A stretch of 64,000 bases of DNA, from positions 132,285-196,284 of the forward strand of contig NZ_LKEH01000047.1 in the NCBI RefSeq assembly GCF_001642795.1. The letters are read 5' to 3'. Below are positions 33,443-42,838 of this stretch, piece after piece (position 1 is the first letter of the stretch; each line of letters opens with the position of its first letter). Origin of the DNA: Pseudomonas viridiflava (GTDB taxonomy: Bacteria; Pseudomonadota; Gammaproteobacteria; Pseudomonadales; Pseudomonadaceae). A program made the translations under genes and the position numbers. The notes beneath the pieces are model-generated. The model was not told the origin of the DNA. It was given only the letters and a program-made list of their open reading frames with translations, and ran no database searches.

Positions 33443-34999
33443 CTACGCGGTCTTCCGATCATTATTGTTATGGCCATCGGGATGGCTGAGCGCGGCGGCG
33501 AGCACCTGTTCCTGGGTAAGATCCTGGTTGATGAAGTCGCCACGCAGCTGACCTTCGCCGATCACCAGCACGCGATCGGAGACGCCCAGCACTTCAGCCA
33601 GCTCCGAGGACACCATGATGATCGACACACCAGCAGCTGCCAGCGCGCCCATCAGTTTGTAGATCTCGTATTTGGCTCCGACATCGACGCCTCGGGTCGG
33701 CTCGTCGAGAATCAGCACGCGCGGCTTGGTGAGCAGCATCTTGGCCAGCACGGCCTTCTGCTGATTGCCGCCGGACAGGCTGGTGATCGGCAGGAACGGG
33801 CTCGCGGTCTTGAGGTGCATACGCGAGATTTCCCGGTCGATGCTGCCCAGTTCGGCTTCGGCGTCGATGCGCGTCATCTTCGAGTAGCTGTCCAGCACGG
33901 CAAGGGTGATGTTCTGGCCCACGCCCAGGTCCGGAATGATGCCCTGACGCTTGCGGTCTTCCGGGACCATGCACAGCCCGCCGCGGATCGATTTGAGCGG
34001 CGTGCGCGTGTCGATCTGCCGCCCCTCCAGCCAGACCTCGCCTTCGTAGCGACCGGGATAGGCACCGAACAGCGCAGAGACCAGTTCCGTGCGTCCGGCA
34101 CCGACCAGCCCGGCAATGCCCAGAATCTCGCCCCGCTTGAGCACGAATGAGATGTCGTCTACGCGTTTGCGCTTCGGGTTGTCGACGTCGTAGCAAGTGA
34201 AGTGGCGCGCTTCGAACATCACTTCGCCCACGTCGTGCGGTTCGGTGGGGTAGAGGTTGCTCATTTCCCGGCCGACCATCTGGGTGATGATCTTCGGGAT
34301 GTCCATGTCGGCCATCGCGGTGGTGGCGATGTGTTTGCCGTCGCGAATCACCGAAATGGTGTCGCATACCGCAGCGACTTCATCGAGCTTATGGGAGATA
34401 TAAACGCACGCCACTCCCTTGGCCTTGAGGTCGCGAATGATGTCCAGCAGCACCTCGATTTCCGAGCGTGTCAGGGCCGAGGAGGGCTCGTCCAGGATCA
34501 GCAGCCGCGCCTGTTTGTTCAGCGCCTTGGCGATCTCCACCAGTTGCTGGTAGCCGCCACCGTACTGTGACACCGGCAGCGCCACGTTCATGTCCGGCAC
34601 TTTCAGTTCACGCATCAGGGCTTCGGCGCGATGGATCATCGCCGGGTAGTTCATGCGCCCGCCGCGCAAGGTCAGTTCGTGGCCCATGAAGATGTTTTCG
34701 GCCACCGACAGGTCAGGCACCAGCGTCAGTTCCTGATGGATGATGACGATGCCTGCGGCTTCCGTTTCGCTGATCGATTGCGCCTTGAGCGGCTGGCCGT
34801 CCCAGAGGATTTCACCTTCCCAGGTGCCGTAGGGATAAACCGCTGACAGGACTTTCATCAGCGTGGATTTACCGGCACCGTTTTCGCCGCACAGACCGAC
34901 GCACTCACCGGCGCGGACCTTGATGTCGATGCCGTTCAGGGCTTTGACGCCGTCGAAGGTTTTGATGATGCCGTTCATTTGCAGCAGATAATCGGACAT
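33443..34999 (-). CDS. xylG: Xylose ABC transporter ATP-binding protein XylG
   Basis: A 518-residue ATPase with two nucleotide-binding domains in tandem. The first has Walker A GENGAGKST and signature LILDEPSSALT; the second has LSGGNQQKAVLAKMLL and LDEPTRGVDVG. The start at MSDYLLQM is chosen over the open frame further 5'. It energises uptake with XylF and XylH. Confidence 0.96.
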   Translation of the reverse strand: MSDYLLQMNGIIKTFDGVKALNGIDIKVRAGECVGLCGENGAGKSTLMKVLSAVYPYGTWEGEILWDGQPLKAQSISETEAAGIVIIHQELTLVPDLSVAENIFMGHELTLRGGRMNYPAMIHRAEALMRELKVPDMNVALPVSQYGGGYQQLVEIAKALNKQARLLILDEPSSALTRSEIEVLLDIIRDLKAKGVACVYISHKLDEVAAVCDTISVIRDGKHIATTAMADMDIPKIITQMVGREMSNLYPTEPHDVGEVMFEARHFTCYDVDNPKRKRVDDISFVLKRGEILGIAGLVGAGRTELVSALFGAYPGRYEGEVWLEGRQIDTRTPLKSIRGGLCMVPEDRKRQGIIPDLGVGQNITLAVLDSYSKMTRIDAEAELGSIDREISRMHLKTASPFLPITSLSGGNQQKAVLAKMLLTKPRVLILDEPTRGVDVGAKYEIYKLMGALAAAGVSIIMVSSELAEVLGVSDRVLVIGEGQLRGDFINQDLTQEQVLAAALSHPDGHNNNDRKTA

Positions 35000-35097
35000 G
35001 GCGAGGCACTCACACAGAGGCAACACAAGACGTATCGCAGGACAGGTCTCATCCGGTCCTGCGGTTCATCCTCAGGCGTTCAAGCGAGCCTGATCGG

Positions 35098-36099
35098 TCA
35101 TTGCCCGGCGATCTGCGCCTTGGTGTAGAAGCCGTCCTTCTCCAGCAAGTCGATGTTGTCCTTGGTCAACGGGGTAGGCGTGAGCAGGATGGTATCGACC
35201 TTCTTGTTGCCGTTGTCGTACTGCGAGCTGTAGGTCGGTTTTTCGTTGCGCGCCAGTTGCACCGAGAGTTTGGCGGCTTCCGAGGCGATCAGTTTGAGCG
35301 GCTTGTAGACGGTCATGGTCTGGGTGCCGTCGATCACACGCTTGACCGCAGCCAGGTCGGCGTCCTGGCCGGAGATAGGTACCTTGCCCGCCATTTTCTG
35401 CGCAGCAAGGGCCTGAATGGCGCCGCCTGCCGTGGCGTCGTTGGAGGCGACGATACCGTCGATCTTGTTGTTGTTACGGGTCAGAGCGTTTTCGACGATG
35501 GCGAGGGCTTCGGTCGGGTTCCATTCCTTGACCCACTGCTGGCCGACAATCTTGATGTCGCCCTTGTCGATCGCCGGTTGCAGCACCTTCATCTGGCCTT
35601 CGCGCAGAATCTTGGCGTTGTTGTCGGTGGGCGCGCCGCCGAGCAGGAAATAGTTGCCCTTCGGCGCAGCTTGCAGCACGCCGTTGGCCTGCATCTCGCC
35701 GACCTTTTCGTTATCGAAGGAGATGTAGGCATCGATGTCGGCGTTGAGGATCAGTCGGTCGTAGGACACCACCTTGATCCCGGCTTTCTTGGCCTCGGCG
35801 ACGGCGTTTGTCAGTACGGTGGCGTTGAACGGCACGATGACGATCACATCGACACCACGGGAAATGAGGTTTTCAATCTGGGATATCTGCTTCTGCTCAT
35901 TGGCGTCGGCGGATTGCACATAGACCTTGGCGTTCATCTTTTCCGCTGCCGCGACGAAATAGTCACGGTCCCGGGACCAGCGTTCAAGGCGCAGGTCGTC
36001 GATGGAAAAACCGATTTTCGGATTGGCGGAATCGGCCATGGCCGGAAGCGAGAGCAGGGCCAGCGCACTGGCGAGTAACGTGAGCCGTAGTTTTTTCAT
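35098..36099 (-). CDS. xylF: D-xylose-binding periplasmic protein XylF
   Basis: A 333-residue periplasmic substrate-binding protein. The signal peptide (residues 1-22, ending AMA) precedes KIGFSIDDLRLERWSRD, the sugar-binding N-terminal motif of XylF. It is separated from xylA by 169 bp and from xylG by 98 bp, leaving room for an internal promoter or processing site for differential expression. Confidence 0.95.
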   Translation of the reverse strand: MKKLRLTLLASALALLSLPAMADSANPKIGFSIDDLRLERWSRDRDYFVAAAEKMNAKVYVQSADANEQKQISQIENLISRGVDVIVIVPFNATVLTNAVAEAKKAGIKVVSYDRLILNADIDAYISFDNEKVGEMQANGVLQAAPKGNYFLLGGAPTDNNAKILREGQMKVLQPAIDKGDIKIVGQQWVKEWNPTEALAIVENALTRNNNKIDGIVASNDATAGGAIQALAAQKMAGKVPISGQDADLAAVKRVIDGTQTMTVYKPLKLIASEAAKLSVQLARNEKPTYSSQYDNGNKKVDTILLTPTPLTKDNIDLLEKDGFYTKAQIAGQ

Positions 36100-36268
36100 G
36101 GTGGTGCGTCCTTTTATTGTTGTTTGAAAGACACTGCATGACGTGGAGCAGGTTGCCGGTAAAACTGTAGAGAGTTGCGAGGCGCTGCGAGCAGAGATTT
36201 GTCGCGAGAATGTAACCGCTTCGCCGGGCCTGCAGCTCTCTCCAAAGTCTAGCCATTACAGCGTTTGA

Positions 36269-37585
36269 TCAGCGGTAGATGAACCGATTGACCACGTTTT
36301 CGAGCATCTCCTGTCGACCGCTGACCGCCTGAGGATTCAGTTCGTCGGCGAACGCTTTCTGCGCCAGCGACTCCAGGCTGAAATCGCCCGCCAGCACAGC
36401 TTTGCCAAACGGCTGCTGCCAGCCCGCGTAACGTTGATCCTTGAATTTCTGAAGCTGGTCGTTCTGCACCATCGCGGCTGCGCGCTCCAGTGACAGGGCC
36501 AGGACATCCATGGCCGCGATATGGCCGTGGAACAGATCAACTTCATCCAGGCTCTGGCGACGAACCTTGGAGTCAAAGTTGAAGCCGCCATTCTTGAAGC
36601 CGCCGGCTTTCAGAATCTCGTACGTGGCGAGGGTCATTTCTTCGACACTGTTTGGAAACTGGTCCGTGTCCCAACCGTTCTGCGGATCGCCGCGGTTGGC
36701 GTCGATGCTGCCGAAGATCCCGAGTGAAACCGCCGTGGCGATTTCGTGATGGAAGCTGTGTCCGGCGAGGGTCGCGTGGTTGGCTTCGATATTGACCTTG
36801 ATCTCGTTCTCCAGGCCGAACTGCTGCAGAAAACCGAAAACCGTGGCGCTGTCGTAATCGTACTGATGCTTGGTCGGCTCCTGCGGCTTGGGCTCAATCA
36901 GCAGATCGCCTTTGAAACCGATCTTGTGCTTGTGCTCGACCACCATGCGCATGAAGCGGCCCAGTTGTTCGCGTTCCTGTTTGAGGTCGGTGTTGAGCAG
37001 GGTTTCGTAGCCTTCGCGGCCGCCCCACAGTACGTAGTTCGAGCCTTTGAGGCGCTGGGTGGCGTTCATGGCGCTGAACACTTGAGCGGCGGCGAAGGCG
37101 AACACTTCAGGGTCCGGGTTGCTGGCGGCTCCGGCGGCAAAGCGCGGGTTGCTGAAACAGTTGGCTGTGCCCCACAGCAGTTTGATGCCGGTCTCTTCCT
37201 GATGGCGCTCCAAGTGATCGATCATCTGCGCGAAGTTGTTGCGGTATTCCTTCAGCGAGCCGCCTTCCGGCGCCACATCAGTGTCGTGGAAACAGTAGTA
37301 GTCGATACCCAATTTGGAGAAAAACTCGAAAGCCGCTTCAGCCTTGCCGATGGCTTGCTCCATCGGACCTGCGGCGTGCTGCCAGGGGCGCTTGAAAGTG
37401 CCTGCACCGAACACGTCCGAGCCTGGCCAGACGAATGTATGCCAATAGCAGACGGCCATACGCAGGTGCTCGCGCATGGGTTTGCCGAGGATCAGCTTGT
37501 CGGCGTCGTAGTGTTGGAAAGCAAAGGGCGAATCGCTGGCAGGACCTTCATAAACGATCCTGTCGACAGTGGGGAAGTACGACAT
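36269..37585 (-). CDS. xylA: Xylose isomerase
   Basis: A 438-residue TIM-barrel enzyme converting D-xylose to D-xylulose. Metal and active-site pieces include YYCFHDTDVAPEG, WGGREGYETL, IEPKPQEPTKHQYD and NIEANHATLAGH. The start MSYFPTVDR has AAGGAA upstream. It is first in the operon and divergent from xylR. The xylulose kinase gene xylB is not in this cluster. Confidence 0.97.
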   Translation of the reverse strand: MSYFPTVDRIVYEGPASDSPFAFQHYDADKLILGKPMREHLRMAVCYWHTFVWPGSDVFGAGTFKRPWQHAAGPMEQAIGKAEAAFEFFSKLGIDYYCFHDTDVAPEGGSLKEYRNNFAQMIDHLERHQEETGIKLLWGTANCFSNPRFAAGAASNPDPEVFAFAAAQVFSAMNATQRLKGSNYVLWGGREGYETLLNTDLKQEREQLGRFMRMVVEHKHKIGFKGDLLIEPKPQEPTKHQYDYDSATVFGFLQQFGLENEIKVNIEANHATLAGHSFHHEIATAVSLGIFGSIDANRGDPQNGWDTDQFPNSVEEMTLATYEILKAGGFKNGGFNFDSKVRRQSLDEVDLFHGHIAAMDVLALSLERAAAMVQNDQLQKFKDQRYAGWQQPFGKAVLAGDFSLESLAQKAFADELNPQAVSGRQEMLENVVNRFIYR

Positions 37586-37749
37586 GGGCGTGTTCCTTAT
37601 TGTTCTTGGCGGTTTCCCGATACTAGCAATGGCCCTGTCGCCATGGATTATGAAAGTCACCAACAGGCAGTGCGATTTTGAGTTGAGATATGGCGACCAC
37701 CCGCCTAGTCTTCAGCTCACGGCTCCGCTACCGGATCACTATAAAAACA
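37586..37749. promoter_or_regulatory. xylA-xylR divergent promoter region
   Basis: The 164 bp between the two start codons must hold both promoters and the XylR site. I could not pick out a consensus operator by eye. Confidence 0.5.
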
Positions 37750-38943
37750 ATGAAGACTGTCCCTCCTGTTCACCGCATCGCGCTGTTATTCAATGGCAGC
37801 AAGATCTACGACCGCGGCATCATCAGTGGCATCGGCAATTACCTGAGCAGCACTCGCGCGTCCTGGGACCTGTTCCTTGAGGAGGACTTCCTTTGTCGTC
37901 TGCGCGGTATCGAGCGCTGGCAGGGTGACGGGATCATTGCCGACTTCGACGATCCTTTGATTGGCGAGGCGCTGGCCGGGATCAAGTTGCCTGTCGTGGC
38001 CGTGGGCGGCAGTTATCAGGACGCCCGGGCGTATCCGAAGGGGATTCCTTACGTCGCGACCGACAACGACGCGCTGATGAAGCTGGCATACGAGCACTTG
38101 ATAGAAGCGGGGCTGACCCGTTTCGCCTGCTTCAGCCTGCCGGAGTCGCAGGCCAATCGCTGGGCGCAGGAGCGTGAGAAGGCGTTTCGCAGGCTGCTGC
38201 AGCGCGACGGGCTGCACGTCGATATCTATCGTGGCATGGGCACCAGCGCGCCGCTCTGGGACAGCGCCGTCGAGCAGCAGATCGCCTGGCTGCAAAGCCT
38301 GCCCAAGCCGATTGGCATCATCGCGGTCAGTGATGCCCGCGCCCGGCAGTTGCTGCAAGCTTGCCTGACGGCTGGCATTGCCGTGCCGGAGCAGGTGGCG
38401 CTGATCGGCATCGACAACGATCCGCTGACCCGCACTCTGACCCGAGTGCCGCTGAGCTCGGTTATCCAGGGCACCGAAACCATGGGCCGGACGGCTGCGC
38501 ACCTGCTGCATCAAATGCTGCACGGCATGCCGTCCGCCGGGACGCAGATTCTGATACCACCCGATGCGATCAACGTTCAGGCTTCAAGCCTGCACCAACC
38601 TCTGGGCGATCCGTATGTGATGCAGGCGCTGCTGTTCATCCGCCAGTATGCGTGTCAGGGCATCAAGACTGCGCAGGTGGCAGCCTATGTCGGAATATCA
38701 CGGTCCTCGCTGGAGTCGCACTTTCGCAAGGTGCGGGGCTGCAGCGTCCATGACGAGATCCTGCGCTTCAAGCTCGCCGCAGCGGCCAGCGGGCTGGAGA
38801 ACACCGATTCGGCCATCGCCGACATTGCCCGCGATTGCGGCTTCACCTCGGCGCAGTACCTGCACACCGTATTCCGCCGCGAGTTCGGCTGCACGCCGAG
38901 GGAGTATCAGCAGGGTGGGAACGAGAGGCGGGTGTCCGTCTGA
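37750..38943 (+). CDS. xylR: Xylose operon activator XylR (AraC family)
   Basis: A 397-residue activator. Residues about 5-280 form a LacI-like periplasmic-binding sensor (HRIALLFNGSKIYDRGIISGI at its start; LIGIDNDPLT near the ligand-binding end). Residues about 295-395 carry two AraC-type HTH units (AAYVGISRSSLESHFRK and IARDCGFTSAQYLHTVFRREFG). It binds xylose and activates the divergent operon. The ATG at 37750 fits the enterobacterial XylR start. Confidence 0.95.
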   Translation: MKTVPPVHRIALLFNGSKIYDRGIISGIGNYLSSTRASWDLFLEEDFLCRLRGIERWQGDGIIADFDDPLIGEALAGIKLPVVAVGGSYQDARAYPKGIPYVATDNDALMKLAYEHLIEAGLTRFACFSLPESQANRWAQEREKAFRRLLQRDGLHVDIYRGMGTSAPLWDSAVEQQIAWLQSLPKPIGIIAVSDARARQLLQACLTAGIAVPEQVALIGIDNDPLTRTLTRVPLSSVIQGTETMGRTAAHLLHQMLHGMPSAGTQILIPPDAINVQASSLHQPLGDPYVMQALLFIRQYACQGIKTAQVAAYVGISRSSLESHFRKVRGCSVHDEILRFKLAAAASGLENTDSAIADIARDCGFTSAQYLHTVFRREFGCTPREYQQGGNERRVSV

Positions 38944-38977
38944 CATAGCGCAAGCTGAGCAGTCATGCCGTCATCTC

Positions 38978-40348
38978 TTATGTCAGCCAATACCACAGCA
39001 GCGACGTGCCCACCAGACCGACCACCGACACGATGGTCTGCAGCACCGACCAGACCCACAGCGTCTGTTTCAGCTGCAGGCCGAAGTATTCGCGGACCAT
39101 CCAGAAGCCTGCATCGTTGACGTGGCAGAAGAACACCGAGCCTGCCCCGATCACCAGCGCCACCAAGGAGGCCTCGACGGGGGCCAGACCGGCCATCATC
39201 GGAGCCAGGATGCCTGCTGTCGTAGTCGTCGCCACGGTGGCGGAGCCGGTGGCCTGACGCAGCGCAACGGCAATCAGCCAGGCCAGCAGCAGATACGGCA
39301 TGTGCGCGCCTTCGGCCACTTTGCTGATGGTCTGGCTGACACCTGCATCCAGGAGCGTTTGCTTCAGGCCTCCACCGGCACCGATGGTCAGCAGCAACAC
39401 GGCAATCGGCGCCAGGCTTTTGCGCAAGGTGCCGCCGACGTGTTCACGAGAAAGACCATTGGCCCAGCCCAGGCACACGGTTGCCGCCAGCACGGCGATG
39501 CTCAGTGCAACCAGCGGTTCACCGAGAAATTTCAAGGTCAGCGCAACGCTGCTTTCGGGCTCCATCGCCACTTTGGCCAGCGTGCTGCCCAGCATCAGGA
39601 TCACCGGCAACAGAATGATCAGCAGCGACATGCCAAAGCCGGGCTGGCGGCTGACGTCAGGCTTGGCGCTGAACAGCTTGCCCAGATCGGCAGGCTCTTC
39701 GATGTGCATGCGTTTTGACAGCCAGTTACCGTAAAGGGGCCCAGCAAGAATGACTGCGGGGATCGCGACGCAAAGCCCCAGCAGCATGGTCAGCCCCAGA
39801 TCGGCGTGCAAGGCACTGACCGCGATCAACGGACCGGGATGGGGAGGCATCAGCGCGTGCAGCGTTGTCATGCCGGCCAGCGCCGGGATGGCGATTTTCA
39901 GCAATGGCTGACCCGACTGGCGCGCCATGACGAAGATGATCGGCACCATCATCACCAGGCCGACTTCGAAGAACAGCGGCAGGCCGATGACCATCGCCAC
40001 CACCGCCATGACCCACGGCAGCATCTTGCCCTTGCCCAGGCCTAGCAGGGTAGATGCGATGCGGTCCGCAGCCCCGGACTCGGCCATCAGTGCGCCGAGC
40101 ATGGCACCCAGGGCGATGATGATGCCGGCCTCGCCCAAAATACCACCCGCGCCCTTGCTGAACGCTTTGGCGACGGCTTCGGCGGGCAGCCCTGCGCCTA
40201 TCCCGGCGATGAACGTACCGACCAGAATCGACAGAAAAGGCGGGAGTTTGGTGGCACTGATCAACACGATGATCGTAGCGATTGCAATCAGGCAGCAGAC
40301 AATCAGACGGGTGTCGTGAAACACCCAGGCAGCAGACGACAGATCCAA
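38978..40348 (-). CDS. GntP-family gluconate:H+ symporter
   Basis: A 456-residue inner-membrane transporter with about twelve hydrophobic segments. PPFLSILVGTFIAGIGAGLP and HALMPPHPGPLIAV are signatures of GntP/GntT gluconate permeases. The likely start is a TTG (reading DLSSAAWVFHDTRL next) with AAGGGGG six bases upstream; the frame continues further 5'. No gluconate kinase or GntR regulator is present nearby. Confidence 0.88.
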   Translation of the reverse strand: MDLSSAAWVFHDTRLIVCCLIAIATIIVLISATKLPPFLSILVGTFIAGIGAGLPAEAVAKAFSKGAGGILGEAGIIIALGAMLGALMAESGAADRIASTLLGLGKGKMLPWVMAVVAMVIGLPLFFEVGLVMMVPIIFVMARQSGQPLLKIAIPALAGMTTLHALMPPHPGPLIAVSALHADLGLTMLLGLCVAIPAVILAGPLYGNWLSKRMHIEEPADLGKLFSAKPDVSRQPGFGMSLLIILLPVILMLGSTLAKVAMEPESSVALTLKFLGEPLVALSIAVLAATVCLGWANGLSREHVGGTLRKSLAPIAVLLLTIGAGGGLKQTLLDAGVSQTISKVAEGAHMPYLLLAWLIAVALRQATGSATVATTTTAGILAPMMAGLAPVEASLVALVIGAGSVFFCHVNDAGFWMVREYFGLQLKQTLWVWSVLQTIVSVVGLVGTSLLWYWLT

Positions 40349-40679
40349 CGCGGACCCCCTTATCAATCGGTTTCTATTCGGGTTCTGGCCAAGGCTTGCG
40401 TGGCAGGTGTTGATACAATTTGTTGCAATTTACCAAACGATACCCGAATGCGGCGTTGTGTCGCAGTTAATTTTTCACGGGTTTTGGCCGAAGTCGCGGT
40501 TGCGCAATGGCAGGAAAAGTGAGTGTCGATACTGTCCTGATTTAATTTTCTGACTCGTCAGTTCAAGTGATGCATGGTGTATGGCGATACAAAAAGGAAT
40601 TACCTGCTGACCGGGTTTCGCTTTCAGCCGATGTGATCTATACCTTGGGTTCACGTTATGTGAAGCCAGGAGCTTTCAG
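40349..40679. other. Intergenic between gntP-type gene and GvpU-like gene
   Basis: A 331-bp divergent promoter region, AT-rich around 40415-40460. No gene is supported. AGGAG just before 40680 is the ribosome binding site of the next gene. Confidence 0.5.
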
Positions 40680-41150
40680 ATGTCGGACGTCGATCAAACC
40701 CAGCAAGCGCAACCTTCTCCCAACCAGAACCACGACGATGTCGTTGCCCAGATCAAGTGGCAGGGCAAGCAGATCGATTGGCTGCTGCAGTGGCTGGTCA
40801 AATTTGTTGCCAACACTAAAGTAGAAATGGGCGTGACCCTGACGGTCGGTGGCAACCTTGTGTCAGGTAATCTTATTTCCCATGATGCCTATTTCGAACA
40901 ATTGGCCGAGGACATTTCCGCTCCGTTCACCCAGTTTGCGAACGGAGCCGACGCCTCAATGAAGGAAATGATTCTTTCGTTCAAGCCTGGCGACTCGTCT
41001 GAAGACACACCCGCTTTTCACTTTATTCACCTCAAGGATTGCCAGACCTACTCAAGCGACGGAAATCCGATCTGCGAATCCGGAGTACTGTGGCGTGGCA
41101 GGATCGCTGCGGTAGATGGTTTCACTATTGGAATGATTGCCAAGAAGTAG
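40680..41150 (+). CDS. GvpU-like accessory protein
   Basis: A 156-residue protein. The stretch VTLTVGGNLVSGNLISHDAY recalls the GvpU family of gas-vesicle accessory proteins, also found in bacteria without gas vesicles. There is no signal peptide or membrane segment, and the first 20 residues are rich in Gln and Asn. No other gas-vesicle genes are present, so the role here is unknown. Confidence 0.6.
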   Translation: MSDVDQTQQAQPSPNQNHDDVVAQIKWQGKQIDWLLQWLVKFVANTKVEMGVTLTVGGNLVSGNLISHDAYFEQLAEDISAPFTQFANGADASMKEMILSFKPGDSSEDTPAFHFIHLKDCQTYSSDGNPICESGVLWRGRIAAVDGFTIGMIAKK

Positions 41151-41181
41151 CGCGTTCCAGTGATTCAATACAACGCACAAC

Positions 41182-41200
41182 GCCCCGGTAACACCGGGGC
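41182..41200. terminator. Hairpin between convergent genes
   Basis: A perfect 8-bp GC-rich stem (GCCCCGGT/ACCGGGGC, 3-nt loop) lies in the 67 bp between two convergent genes. It lacks a T-tract, so termination is probable but not certain. Confidence 0.5.
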
Positions 41201-41217
41201 CTCTGGTGATGGATCGC

Positions 41218-41784
41218 TCAGCGTCTGATTTTTTTCAGCATCGCTTCGAACTCGTTCAAATGCTTCACCTGACGCCGTTTGGCTTGATTCAGGGCGCTGA
41301 TGAAGTGAGTGTCTGAAGTGAGTGACGTGAGTTGTTCATACACGGCTATCTGCTTTTCCTCTGTAGCAATGTTGGAGCGCAGATAGTGACCAAGCTGCGC
41401 GACGTCACGCACTTTGTCTGAGGGCTGCTGCGGATTGTCGTCCATCTGCTCTGCCGAAGCTTCAGTCGCTTCCAATGGGTTGCTGATAATTCCCTTACCT
41501 TTGAGCAAGGCACCGAAATCGGCGCTGTCAGGTGCGCCGGAAAGATTCGATGTGTGACCTTTGGCCAGTTCCAGCAGAATCGACGCAAGAACCCGTGCAT
41601 TCTTGATCTTTTCCTTGGCGATCCGGATGAGCGCTGCCTTGTGGACAGGATCATCTTCAGTAATCGCCTGGCTCAGATAGGCCGTTGCCATTGGCAGCTC
41701 GCCTTCAGCACCTCTGAACTGTTCAAGCAGGAGGTCGAAGAACGCGAGATTGGACATGAATGTGTTACTCGTTGGGTCGGACAT
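41218..41784 (-). CDS. Ferritin-like helical protein of unknown function
   Basis: A 188-residue all-helical protein. The pattern LLEQFRGAEGELPMATAYL followed by ALIRIAKEKIKNARVLASIL and a later NIATEEKQIAVYEQL suggests a ferritin-like four-helix bundle with Glu residues placed for metals, reminiscent of manganese-catalase or rubrerythrin relatives. The start has GGAG upstream. A possible role in metal or oxidative stress is only inferred. Confidence 0.6.
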   Translation of the reverse strand: MSDPTSNTFMSNLAFFDLLLEQFRGAEGELPMATAYLSQAITEDDPVHKAALIRIAKEKIKNARVLASILLELAKGHTSNLSGAPDSADFGALLKGKGIISNPLEATEASAEQMDDNPQQPSDKVRDVAQLGHYLRSNIATEEKQIAVYEQLTSLTSDTHFISALNQAKRRQVKHLNEFEAMLKKIRR

Positions 41785-41896
41785 GCTTGTCTCCAATAAT
41801 CAGATACCTCTCGTATTCGCTATTTCTGAGCCGATAGTGAAAACCATGGTTCAGTGTTTTCGATCAGTGAGCCGACCCGCTGCACGCTTCAGGGAT

Positions 41897-42544
41897 TCAT
41901 GAATTCAGGATGAGTTGCCCGTTCTCGACACCGACCTTCAAGCCCAGATAGTTTGGCAGGGTCCAGTCCTGTGCTTCATAAGGATGCAGATGCGCTGCGG
42001 TGATCACTACCACTGGCGCGCCCGCAGCCTTGCCCGCCGCGATACCGGCCGGCGCGTCCTCGAACACCAGGCATTGCGCGGGTTCCACGCCCAGCCGCTT
42101 TGCTGCCAGCAAAAAACCATCCGGTGCGGGTTTGCCCTGTGTTACATCCTCGGCGGTGATGACGACGTCAGGCAACGTGAGGCCGGCGGCCTTCATACGC
42201 GCTTGCGCCAGTGCGAGCGGGGCAGAGGTGACGACTGCCCAGCGGTCGGCGGGCAACGAGGCCAGGAAATCAGCCACGCCCTCTATGGCGGCCACGCCTT
42301 CCACATCTTCGATTTCGGCCTGTGAAATGGCATCCGCTTCCTGCTGCACGTCGATCCCTGGAATGTTTTGCTTGCGGACCGTGTCGATGCTTCTTACGCC
42401 GTGAATCGTCGGCAGGAAGCGGTCTACATCCAGCCCGTGTTTCTGTGCCCACTTCGCCCACACGCGCTCGGCGGCGATCACTGAGTTGAGCAGGGTGCCG
42501 TCCATGTCGAACAGAAAGGCGGCGAAGGGCTTATGGTCAGGCAT
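41897..42544 (-). CDS. HAD-superfamily sugar phosphatase
   Basis: A 215-residue HAD subfamily IA phosphatase. Motif I is FLFDMDGTLLNS with the nucleophile Asp, motif II VVTSAP, motif III the Lys in QGKPAPDG, and motif IV VFEDAPAG. The alpha-helical cap is short. It resembles YfbT/YniC-like hexose phosphatases. It is alone on the minus strand. Confidence 0.88.
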   Translation of the reverse strand: MPDHKPFAAFLFDMDGTLLNSVIAAERVWAKWAQKHGLDVDRFLPTIHGVRSIDTVRKQNIPGIDVQQEADAISQAEIEDVEGVAAIEGVADFLASLPADRWAVVTSAPLALAQARMKAAGLTLPDVVITAEDVTQGKPAPDGFLLAAKRLGVEPAQCLVFEDAPAGIAAGKAAGAPVVVITAAHLHPYEAQDWTLPNYLGLKVGVENGQLILNS

Positions 42545-42838
42545 GCTGGTCTCGCAATCATCGAATGAGCGGTAAAGATGCCCGGCCGCGCCGTCTCCGC
42601 GCAAGGCGCGAAAGCATGTCTGCTTGTTAAATCGGTAGCATCATCTTGCCATTCTCTACGCGACAAAATGCCGCAATCGGCCTTCAGACGAGTAAGATGT
42701 GGCCCTGACTTAAAACACCGAATCCTGTCCGGTATGGCCTGAACGAACTGGCACATAAAGAAAAAGAAGAAAAGCCAGGCTGCCCGCCCCGGTCGACGCA
42801 CAGAATCAATGAGTAGACGAAAAAGGCGATCAGAAAAA

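Noticed and set aside
35101..36078. A 325-codon open frame antisense to xylF
   Set aside because: It is a codon-bias shadow. xylF is complete with signal peptide and binding motifs.
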